Shown: positions 1 through 5,052 of the stretch, piece by piece
Layout: each line of letters starts with the position of its first letter
Numbering within the stretch: position 1 is the stretch's first letter
Source: Acidilobaceae archaeon
GTDB taxonomy: Archaea > Thermoproteota > Thermoprotei_A > Sulfolobales > Acidilobaceae
Assembly (NCBI GenBank): GCA_026985435.1
Contig: JALSQL010000010.1
Span: 1-5,357, forward strand
Length of the DNA stretch: 5,357 nucleotides
Direction of reading: 5' to 3'
Notes under the pieces: generated by a model
Seen by the model: the letters and a program-made list of their open reading frames with translations, nothing else
The model's database searches: none
Told to the model about the DNA's origin: nothing
Made by a program: the position numbers and the translations under genes

Positions 1-723
1 GGTGAGCTCCGAGGCCCCCGCGCTGTAGGATACCTCGGGGAAGAACACGACTCCACCCTTCTCGGCCGCCACTGCCCTGACGGCGTGGAGGCTGCTGTAC
101 TCGCTCACCGGGGCTGGCACCGGTTGTATGGTTAGGGAGATGGCGATGGCTTTGAGCTTCTCCCCGTTGAAATCATAGCTCGCGACCCCCCACCTGACGG
201 TGGCGAAGGGCGACCGCTGCCCGTGCCAGTCGACCGAGAGCGCCCTCCCTATGGTGTAGAGCGAGTATAGGGGGCCGACTCCCGGGAAGATGTCGACCCC
301 GACCTCGCCAGCGGGGCTCCTTAGGACCCTCACGCTGGTCCGGAAGGGCCCGTTAACCTGGGCCACGTCGAGGCCGGTCCTGTTCCCAGTCTTGGGGTCG
401 AGCCTGTAGGCGTAGATTATGCTGTCGTTGCTGTAGCCGAACACGTAGCGGGCAACTAGGGTGCCGTTGGAGTCAAGCAGGTCGACCCCCACGCTCTTGT
501 TGGCGTGGTTAACTGTTACGTCGACTATCCAGATGCTCCCATTGGTCAGCACCGCCCTGTAGCGCAGGTGCGAGACCCGGGACAGCGCCTCCTCGAGCGT
601 GGGCGGGCTCGAGAGGCTATCCACTATGCCCGTGTAGGAGTGGTAGTAGGCGTAGCCTATCGTGCCCGAGACGAGCGTGGCCACGAAGAGGGCCACCGTG
701 AGTATTACAGGCTTCGACGCCAA
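1..723 (-). CDS. Membrane-anchored, probably glycosylated surface protein of unknown family (C-terminus beyond window)
   Basis: An uninterrupted frame of 241 codons runs from a TTG at 723 off the window edge, so the C-terminus is missing. I do not recognise the family. Residues 1-4 (MASK) are short and positively charged and are followed by a hydrophobic stretch at about residues 5-27, which fits a single N-terminal membrane anchor or signal peptide. The rest is hydrophilic, Tyr/Ser/Thr-rich and cysteine-free, which suits an exported beta-rich domain. Five N-X-S/T sequons lie at N61, N75, N86, N99 and N114, pointing to display on the outer face and glycosylation (inference). The TTG start is chosen because the SD-like GGAGGGTG at 737-730 lies 6 bases before it. 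An in-frame GTG at 732-730 lies inside that SD and is less likely. It is transcribed divergently from the zinc-ribbon gene. It could be a pilin-like or S-layer-associated protein, but no cleavage motif is convincing. Confidence 0.8.
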   Translation of the reverse strand, partial: MASKPVILTVALFVATLVSGTIGYAYYHSYTGIVDSLSSPPTLEEALSRVSHLRYRAVLTNGSIWIVDVTVNHANKSVGVDLLDSNGTLVARYVFGYSNDSIIYAYRLDPKTGNRTGLDVAQVNGPFRTSVRVLRSPAGEVGVDIFPGVGPLYSLYTIGRALSVDWHGQRSPFATVRWGVASYDFNGEKLKAIAISLTIQPVPAPVSEYSSLHAVRAVAAEKGGVVFFPEVSYSAGASELT

Positions 724-769
724 GCCCTGCACCCTCCCCCATCCAGCCTGGGCCACTGCCGGGGAACAG

Positions 770-779
770 GATTTAAAGG
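770..779. promoter_or_regulatory. TATA element in the divergent intergenic region, possibly bidirectional
   Basis: TTTAAA at 772-777 is the only AT-rich element between the two divergent starts (723 and 810). On the plus strand it would place transcription initiation about 26 bases downstream, near 800, just at the SD and about 10 bases before the TTG at 810. On the minus strand initiation would fall near 749, leaving a leader of about 25 bases before the TTG at 723. The purine-rich sequence upstream on the plus strand (GAACAGGA) resembles a BRE better than the minus-strand flank does, so the plus direction is the stronger call. Confidence 0.5.
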
Positions 780-809
780 CGAGAGGAGGAGCGGCCGGGG
801 GGTGCGAGG

Positions 810-1085
810 TTGACGGTCGGCCTGCTGAAGGGGACGAACGCGTGGGGCCACATAGGCTGGGTCACCGTCTACTGTAGGGTGTGCGGGCGGAAGCTCAGCC
901 TCACCGGCCAGAAGCCCGGCTCCGCCAGGAAGGTCGAGGTCGTCTACGCCTGCCCCAAGTGCGCGGAGAAGTACGAGGCCTACTTCTGCGCCGCCGACGC
1001 CCGGGCCCTGAAGTACCGCTGCCCCTTCTGCGGCTCGCTCCTGAAGGTGGTGAGCCCCCTCCCGGCCCCTTCCAGCCAGCCCTGA
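810..1085 (+). CDS. Small zinc-ribbon protein with seven cysteines
   Basis: A 91-residue protein. Cysteines are paired as C22-x2-C25, C48-x2-C51 and C71-x2-C74, with an additional C60. The CRVCG, CPKC and CPFCG contexts are typical zinc-ribbon knuckles. C22/C25 with C48/C51 would make one complete site. C60 with C71/C74 could form a second site if H14 or D63 supplies the fourth ligand (inference). The C-terminus is a short Pro/Ser-rich tail. Small archaeal zinc ribbons often bind nucleic acid or act as subunits of transcription, translation or modification complexes, but nothing here fixes the role. The TTG at 810 is the only sensible start: GGGGGGTG at 797-804 lies 5 bases upstream and no start codon precedes it in frame down from the TATA element. 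It is the first gene of an apparent operon ending in asnS, with 14 bases to the next start. Confidence 0.8.
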   Translation: MTVGLLKGTNAWGHIGWVTVYCRVCGRKLSLTGQKPGSARKVEVVYACPKCAEKYEAYFCAADARALKYRCPFCGSLLKVVSPLPAPSSQP

Positions 1086-1099
1086 GAGGGTGCTAGCCT

Positions 1100-1453
1100 G
1101 TGCCGGCGGAGGCCCGCTCCGAGTACGTGAGGCCGCACCATCAGGTGTCGGTGGTCGAGGAGCCGGGCCGCCGCGTCTACTCGATAGACTTCTACGCCAG
1201 GCTCCCCCGGGAGCCGGGGGGGTGCAGGTCCACCCTAAGCGCCGGGGGGCCGGCGAGGCTCTGCTACCTCGACCTCCCCGGGGGGTGCGAGGCTGTGGTG
1301 CTCCTCACCCCCGGGAGGGCCGAGGTGATAAGCCTCAGGGTCGCCGTGGACCCCGACTCGGACCCCTTCCGGGGCTCGGCTGCGAGGGCCCTGGAGGAGT
1401 GCTGGCTCAGGGCGGGCGAGGCGCTGGGTGTGGAGCCGCCTGGGGGTGAGTAG
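1100..1453 (+). CDS. Conserved-looking hypothetical protein, second gene of the asnS operon
   Basis: A 117-residue protein I cannot assign to a family. The GTG start at 1100 follows the SD-like GAGGGTG (1086-1092) by 7 bases. It has no membrane segment or signal peptide. Residues 26-35 (VYSIDFYARL), 53-60, 65-70 and 75-83 look like alternating beta strands, followed by a probable helix at about 91-109. A tetrapeptide PGGC occurs twice, at residues 39-42 and 60-63, and further cysteines are at 55 and 101. Four cysteines could bind a metal or form disulfides, but the spacing matches no ribbon motif I know. The composition is acidic at the C-terminus. It sits 14 bases after the zinc-ribbon gene and 4 bases before the preferred asnS start, so co-transcription and translational coupling are likely. 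The frame, SD and position support a real gene; the function is unknown. Confidence 0.7.
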   Translation: MPAEARSEYVRPHHQVSVVEEPGRRVYSIDFYARLPREPGGCRSTLSAGGPARLCYLDLPGGCEAVVLLTPGRAEVISLRVAVDPDSDPFRGSAARALEECWLRAGEALGVEPPGGE

Positions 1454-1457
1454 GGGC

Positions 1458-2774
1458 GTGTCCAGCGGCGCGGGCGGGCTCCCGGCCCTGGTGAAGACCC
1501 GGAGGGCACTCGGGCTCGTCGGGGAGGAGGCCAGGGTTAGGGGGTGGGTGTACAGGAAGAGGGACCTGGGAGGGAAGATCTTCGTAGTCGTGAGGGACTC
1601 GGAGGGAGTGATGCAGGTCGTTGTAGACAGGGCCACCGCCCCGCCCGAGGCCGTCAGGGCGGCCGAGGCCGCCACGATAGAGTCGGCGGTGGAGGCGTGG
1701 GGTAGGGTGGAGGCCGACCCCAGGGCGCCTGGGGGGGCCGAGCTTAGGGCTGAGGGGTTCGTGCTCCACAGTAGGGCGGAGGACTTCCCGATAAAGGGCG
1801 GGGAGGGCGTGGACTACCTCCTGGACGTGAGGCACCTCTGGATAAGGAGTAGGAGGCTCACCGCGGTCTGGAGGCTGCGCCACGTGGCGCTCCACGCCAT
1901 GAGGAGGTACCTCGACGAGAACGGCTGGTGGGAGGTCAGCCCCCCGATACTGACCCAGAGCGCCGTCGAGGGCGGGGCCACGCTCTTCGAGGTTAACTTC
2001 TTCGGCCGCAAGGCCTACCTGAGCCAGAGCGCCCAGTTCTACCTGGAGGCCCTCATATATAGCCTCGAGAGGGTCTGGAGCCTCACCACGAGCTTCAGGG
2101 CGGAGAGGAGCAGGACCCGCAGGCACCTCTACGAGTACTGGCACCTCGAGACCGAGGAGGCCTGGGCCCGCATGCGCGACTCCATGCGGGTCGCCGCCGA
2201 GCTGGTGGCGGCGGCGGTGCGGGGGGTCCTCGAGGGGGCCAGCGAGGAGCTGAGCCTCCTGGGCAGGAGCACCGAGCCCCTAGAGCGGGCGGCCAGGCCT
2301 GACTACCCCTCCATAACGTACGATGAGGCTGTGGAGCTGCTCCGGAGGAAGGGTGTGAGCGTCGAGTGGGGCGACGACCTGGGGGCGGACGAGGAGCGGG
2401 TGCTGACTGGCTATTTTGACACGCCGTTCTTCGTCACCCACTTCCCCAAGCACCTGAAGAGCTTCTACATGAAGCCCGACCCGGGGAGGCCCGAGGTGGT
2501 GCTAGGCTTCGACCTCCTAGCCCCCGAGGGCTACGGGGAGGTGATAGGGGGGAGCGAGAGGGAGGACCGCTACGAGGCGCTCCTTGCGAGGATCAGGGAG
2601 GAGGGCCTCAACCCCGACGAGTACAGGTGGTACCTCGACCTCCGCCGCTACGGGAGCGTGCCCCACAGCGGCTTCGGCCTTGGGGTTGACAGGCTGGTCA
2701 TGTGGATAGCCGGCCTGGACCACATAAGGGACTCCCTGCCCTTCCCAAGGTTCAGGGACCGCATATACCCCTAG
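1458..2774 (+). CDS. asnS: Asparagine--tRNA ligase (class IIb, archaeal type)
   Basis: Charges tRNA-Asn with asparagine using ATP, in the cytoplasm. From the GTG at 1458 the protein has 438 residues, the usual length for archaeal AsnRS. An N-terminal OB-fold anticodon-binding domain spans about 25-120 (VRGWVYRKRD, then KIFVVVRDSEG). The class II catalytic domain follows: motif 1 at about 148-172 (EVSPPIL), motif 2 at 213-234 (FRAERSRTRRHLYEYW) and motif 3 at 405-420 (GFGLGVDR, catalytic R412). SRTRRHL-E-Y/F-W in motif 2, GGATLF before it, and LLAPEGYGEVIGGSERED mark AsnRS rather than AspRS, whose motif 2 normally reads RAEDSNTHRHL. The match to thermococcal AsnRS as I recall it is strong along the full length. 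The 1458 start is preferred because GGGGGTGAG (1442-1450) lies 8-9 bases upstream. An upstream in-frame GTG at 1428 would overlap the previous gene by 26 bases and lacks a good SD. Last gene of its operon. Confidence 0.97.
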   Translation: MSSGAGGLPALVKTRRALGLVGEEARVRGWVYRKRDLGGKIFVVVRDSEGVMQVVVDRATAPPEAVRAAEAATIESAVEAWGRVEADPRAPGGAELRAEGFVLHSRAEDFPIKGGEGVDYLLDVRHLWIRSRRLTAVWRLRHVALHAMRRYLDENGWWEVSPPILTQSAVEGGATLFEVNFFGRKAYLSQSAQFYLEALIYSLERVWSLTTSFRAERSRTRRHLYEYWHLETEEAWARMRDSMRVAAELVAAAVRGVLEGASEELSLLGRSTEPLERAARPDYPSITYDEAVELLRRKGVSVEWGDDLGADEERVLTGYFDTPFFVTHFPKHLKSFYMKPDPGRPEVVLGFDLLAPEGYGEVIGGSEREDRYEALLARIREEGLNPDEYRWYLDLRRYGSVPHSGFGLGVDRLVMWIAGLDHIRDSLPFPRFRDRIYP

Positions 2775-2775
2775 C

Positions 2776-2783
2776 GTATAAGC
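2776..2783 (+). promoter_or_regulatory. TATA box of the GlcD-type dehydrogenase operon
   Basis: GTATAAG at 2776-2782 directly follows the asnS stop codon (2772-2774). Initiation about 25 bases downstream would fall near 2805, immediately before the GGAGGTG SD at 2808. This gives the dehydrogenase unit its own promoter with a very short leader and separates it from the asnS unit. Confidence 0.55.
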
Positions 2784-2807
2784 GCCCCGGCGCCCATTCT
2801 CACGCTC

Positions 2808-2814
2808 GGAGGTG
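2808..2814 (+). promoter_or_regulatory. Shine-Dalgarno site deciding the start of the FAD dehydrogenase
   Basis: GGAGGTG is a near-perfect complement of the 3' end of archaeal 16S rRNA. Its last three bases are a GTG at 2812, in frame with the downstream gene, which an automated caller would take as the start. A GTG inside its own SD is implausible, so the TTG at 2824, with a 9-base spacer, is the better start. The difference is four residues (VPRL). Confidence 0.65.
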
Positions 2815-2823
2815 CCCCGCCTG

Positions 2824-4251
2824 TTGGCCCCGGGTAGGGAGAGGGTTGCCAGCCTCCTCGAGGAGGCGCTGGGGCCCGGGAAGGTGGTTGCGGAGGAGGA
2901 CATAGTGCGGCTCTACGCCCGGGAGCCGGTTGGCCTGGAGAGCCCCGAGCCCCCGGCGGCGGTGGTTTTCCCGGAGGGCCCCGGCGACCTGCAGGCCCTG
3001 GCTAGGCTGGCCTACAGGTACGAGTTCCCCATCTACCCTCAGGGCTCGACGACCAGCCTCTCCGGCTCGGCGGTCCCGCTGGGGCCTGGCGTCGTGGTTA
3101 GCATGGAGAGGATGGATAGGGTCCTGGAGGTCAGCCTGGTGGACAGCTACGCCCACGTCGAGGCCGGGGTCAGGATTGACGACCTGAACGCCCTGCTGGC
3201 CGAGAGGGGCTACATGTTCCCCGTGGACCCCGCCAGCGCGAGCGTCGCCACGGTGGGGGGCGCCGTCAACAGCGGGGCGGGGGGTATGAGGGGCGCCAAG
3301 TACGGCACCATGAGGGACTGGGTGCTGGGGCTCGAGGTCGTCCTCGCCGACGAGGAGGGTACCCGCATGATGCTCGGCTGCAGGACGGTCAAGTGCAGGC
3401 AGGGCTACGACCTGGTGAGGCTCATAGTGGGCTCCGAGGGCACGCTCGCGCTCGTCGCCAGGGCGTACCTCCGGATAACGCCCCTGCCCGAGGCGATGGT
3501 CACGGCCGCAGGTTTCTACGATAGCCTCGAGGACCTCATGGAGAGCGTGGTAGAGGTCAAGTCGAGGGGCATCCAGCCCTACATAATGGAGTTCCTCGAC
3601 GAGAAGGCCGTGGAGCTCGCGGCGGCGTACGTGAAGCCCCCGGTCGAGGCGCGCGGCGCCATGCTGCTGGTGAGCGTTGACGTCAACAGGGAGGCGGTGG
3701 ACAGGTACTCCAAGACGCTCGCCGAGATACTCGGCGGGAGGGCGAGGAGGGTCTACATCGCCAGGAGCCAGGAGGAGCTCGACCGCCTCGGCCTCCTGAG
3801 GATGCGGAGGAGCCTCTTCCCGGCCCAGGTGATGCACGCGAGGAGGGTGCTGGGCAAGGAGAGGGTGCTGAAGATCATAGAGGACATAGCGGTGCCCCCC
3901 TCGAGGCTCGTCGAGGCCGTTAGGGGCGTCAGGGAGGCCTCGGAGAGGCTGGGATTCGACGTCATAATAGGCGGCCACGTGGGCGACGGCAACCTTCACC
4001 CCTCCATAGGCATCGACCCCGACGACCCCGCGATGGCCGCGAGGGCCAGGGAGTGGTTCACGGAGGTCATGAGGGTCGCCGTGAAGCTGGGCGGAACGGT
4101 GAGCGCGGAGCACGGCATAGGCACCCTGAAGAGGGAGGGCCTCAGGATGGAGCTGGAGGCGAACAACGCCGCCAAGGCGCTCGACATAATGAGGGCGATC
4201 AAGAGGGCCTTCGACCCGAAGGGGCTCCTCAACCCCGGCAAGGTGCTCTAG
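2824..4251 (+). CDS. FAD-linked 2-hydroxyacid dehydrogenase (GlcD / D-lactate dehydrogenase family)
   Basis: A 475-residue flavoprotein of the vanillyl-alcohol-oxidase fold, with an FAD-binding-4 domain (about 35-215) followed by an FAD-linked oxidase C-terminal domain (about 220-473). The PP-loop is PQGSTTSLSGSAVPL (72-86). Other FAD-domain signatures are VDP (134-136), GGAVNSGAGGMRGAKYGTMRDWVLGLEVVL (from 145) and VGSEGTL (202-208). The C-terminal domain has HVGDGNLHP (385-393), whose histidines usually bind a metal in this family, and AEHGIGTLK (428-436), where the histidine is the usual catalytic or substrate residue. It ends in the typical FDPKGLLNPGKVL. Family members oxidise D-lactate, glycolate or D-2-hydroxyglutarate and pass electrons to quinone, dye or Fe-S partners; the substrate cannot be told here. 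The Fe-S protein follows 18 bases downstream, as glcF follows glcD. A variant PP-loop with T76-T77, rather than the more usual GxGT, is within family range. The length is normal and the gene intact. Confidence 0.93.
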   Translation: MAPGRERVASLLEEALGPGKVVAEEDIVRLYAREPVGLESPEPPAAVVFPEGPGDLQALARLAYRYEFPIYPQGSTTSLSGSAVPLGPGVVVSMERMDRVLEVSLVDSYAHVEAGVRIDDLNALLAERGYMFPVDPASASVATVGGAVNSGAGGMRGAKYGTMRDWVLGLEVVLADEEGTRMMLGCRTVKCRQGYDLVRLIVGSEGTLALVARAYLRITPLPEAMVTAAGFYDSLEDLMESVVEVKSRGIQPYIMEFLDEKAVELAAAYVKPPVEARGAMLLVSVDVNREAVDRYSKTLAEILGGRARRVYIARSQEELDRLGLLRMRRSLFPAQVMHARRVLGKERVLKIIEDIAVPPSRLVEAVRGVREASERLGFDVIIGGHVGDGNLHPSIGIDPDDPAMAARAREWFTEVMRVAVKLGGTVSAEHGIGTLKREGLRMELEANNAAKALDIMRAIKRAFDPKGLLNPGKVL

Positions 4252-4254
4252 CCT

Positions 4255-4262
4255 GGAGGGTG
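4255..4262 (+). promoter_or_regulatory. Shine-Dalgarno site for the two-cluster Fe-S protein
   Basis: GGAGGGTG begins 3 bases after the dehydrogenase stop codon and lies 7 bases before the GTG at 4270. It fixes that start and argues for separate initiation on a shared transcript. Confidence 0.6.
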
Positions 4263-4269
4263 CAGCGGG

Positions 4270-4611
4270 GTGGCGGGCGCCGCTCGGAGCCTGGAGGAGT
4301 GGGCCCGCAGGGAGGCGGGCAAGTGCATATCCTGCGGCTTCTGCGAGGCGGCCTGCCCCACCCTCGCCCTAGGCCCCCACAGGGCCTACGGGCCCCGGGG
4401 CAGGGTGCAGCTGGCCAGGCACGCCCTCGAGTCCGGGAGCCTGGGCGGGGAGGGGCTGGCGGGGGTGTACACCTGCCTCCTCTGCGCCGCCTGCGTCCCC
4501 AGGTGCCCGGCCGGGATAGACATACCGGGCCTTGTGAGGGCCCTCAGGAGCCTCGTGGCCTCCGGGCGGGTCGAGGCCCCCCGGTGGGCGCCGGTCAGGG
4601 TTAGGGGGTAG
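4270..4611 (+). CDS. Two-[4Fe-4S] ferredoxin-domain protein, equivalent to the N-terminal part of GlcF/GlpC
   Basis: A 113-residue electron carrier with two CxxCxxCxxxCP motifs: C19-C22-C25-C29-P30 and C69-C72-C75-C79-P80. The 40-residue spacing with HRAYGPRGRVQLARHALESG between them is the arrangement found at the N-terminus of GlcF, GlpC and related lactate/glycolate dehydrogenase subunits (CGFC-x-x-ACP, RGR). In those proteins two CCG cysteine-rich domains normally follow in the same chain. Here the protein ends after a short helix and basic tail, so the CCG part must be supplied by another gene. The gene starting at 5053 is the obvious candidate. The start GTG has a strong SD 7 bases upstream and an 18-base gap from the FAD dehydrogenase gene. 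The likely role is to take electrons from that flavoprotein. No frameshift is evident at its end: 3' sequence in all frames before 4666 gives no cysteine-rich continuation. Confidence 0.88.
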   Translation: MAGAARSLEEWARREAGKCISCGFCEAACPTLALGPHRAYGPRGRVQLARHALESGSLGGEGLAGVYTCLLCAACVPRCPAGIDIPGLVRALRSLVASGRVEAPRWAPVRVRG

Positions 4612-4623
4612 CCGGCTTGCAAT

Positions 4624-4631
4624 TCTATACT
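4624..4631 (+). promoter_or_regulatory. Candidate TATA box of the helix-turn-helix gene
   Basis: TTGCAATTCTATACT (4617-4631) is the most AT-rich stretch of the whole 3' half, with CTATAC at 4625-4630. Initiation about 26 bases downstream would fall near 4653, at the edge of the SD GGGGGTG (4652-4658), giving a nearly leader-free message. The spacing is plausible, but the TATA is imperfect. Confidence 0.4.
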
Positions 4632-4633
4632 CC

Positions 4634-4650
4634 CCCGGGCTCTACCCGGG
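4634..4650 (+). repeat. Twin CCCGGG palindromes 11 bases apart, candidate operator
   Basis: CCCGGG at 4634-4639 and again at 4645-4650, separated by CTCTA. Each is a palindrome, and the pair is offset by 11 bases, one helical turn. They lie between the candidate TATA and the SD of the helix-turn-helix gene, where a bound repressor would block initiation. As RNA the two could instead pair into a 6-bp hairpin. In DNA this GC-rich, a single CCCGGG means little; the doubling and the position are what make it notable. Confidence 0.35.
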
Positions 4651-4665
4651 TGGGGGTGGCTGGGT

Positions 4666-5022
4666 TTGAGGATGCCCGAGTGGAGGGTTAGGTACTGCCT
4701 CGAGAGGCTGGGCGGCGAGGAGGGGGCTCGGAGGGCGAGGGAGCTCTACGAGTCCGGCCTCCCTGTGCGGGAGATAGCGAGGAGGCTCGGCCTCAGCAGC
4801 CCCGAGTGCATCTACGCCGTGGTCGAGGCCCGGAGGAGGGGCCCCTACCGGAGGAGGGCCAGGGTCACCCCCGAGGTCGAGGAGGAGGTGGTTAGGCTGC
4901 GCCTGGAGGGGCTCAGCATGCCGAGGATAGCGGAGAGGGTCGGGATCAGCGTGGGGAGCGTCTACAGGGTGCTCAAGCGCCGGGGGCTGGCGGGGAGGCT
5001 CCGGGGCGCTCCGCGCCGCTAG
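4666..5022 (+). CDS. Arginine-rich DNA-binding protein with two tandem helix-turn-helix domains
   Basis: A 118-residue protein. The first homeodomain-like HTH is at about 21-55 (ELYESGLPVREIARRLGL), the second at about 71-108 (RLRLEGLSMPRIAERVGI, then SVGSVYRVLKRRG). The two align with one another (GL....IA.R.G.S...Y.V), suggesting an internal duplication. The layout recalls bipartite paired-like or resolvase/transposase N-terminal DNA-binding modules, but no catalytic domain is present, so it is best called a DNA-binding protein. It contains 28 Arg against a single Lys, and 15 Glu with no Asp. The TTG at 4666 is chosen because GGGGGTG at 4652-4658 lies 7 bases upstream. An ATG at 4672, two codons later, is possible but 13 bases from the SD. 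It separates the two Fe-S genes and may regulate them; autoregulation through the upstream palindromes is an inference. Confidence 0.82.
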   Translation: MRMPEWRVRYCLERLGGEEGARRARELYESGLPVREIARRLGLSSPECIYAVVEARRRGPYRRRARVTPEVEEEVVRLRLEGLSMPRIAERVGISVGSVYRVLKRRGLAGRLRGAPRR

Positions 5023-5052
5023 CCCTCCCGGCTTGTGGTGGGGTGTAGGGCT

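Noticed and set aside
505..877. Plus-strand frames at 505-813 and 662-877 opposite the surface-protein gene
   Set aside because: Arg/Gly-rich shadow composition. They would run across the TATA element and conflict with the supported minus-strand frame and the zinc-ribbon start.
795..1292. Exact 15-base repeat CCGGGGGGTGCGAGG at 795-809 and 1278-1292
   Set aside because: One copy is the zinc-ribbon SD region, the other codes for Pro-Gly-Gly-Cys-Glu. The G-run makes a chance match likely, and no SD-driven internal start of value follows the second copy.
1407..2144. A 245-codon open frame on the minus strand opposite asnS
   Set aside because: It lies entirely over AsnRS coding sequence, is Pro/Leu/Gly-rich, has no recognisable domain, and no SD of the type seen on every accepted gene.
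1458..2774. Aspartyl-tRNA synthetase instead of AsnRS
   Set aside because: Motif 2 reads RAERSRTRRHL...YW, typical of AsnRS, and the LLAPEGYGEVIGGS block fits AsnRS. AspRS motif 2 features (RAEDSNTHRHL) are absent.
2800..4113. A 437-codon open frame on the minus strand opposite the FAD dehydrogenase
   Set aside because: Its translation is His/Pro/Arg-rich low-complexity sequence with no family signature. The plus-strand product matches GlcD-type motifs along its full length. Long antisense frames are expected opposite GC-rich genes.
4053..4604. A 183-codon plus-strand frame spanning the end of the dehydrogenase and the ferredoxin-domain gene
   Set aside because: Gly/Arg/Gln-rich shadow translation in a shifted frame over two well-supported genes.
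4634..4650. CCCGGG hairpin as a transcription terminator for the ferredoxin-domain gene
   Set aside because: Archaeal termination relies on T-rich tracts, and none follows. The hairpin is followed by G-rich SD sequence.
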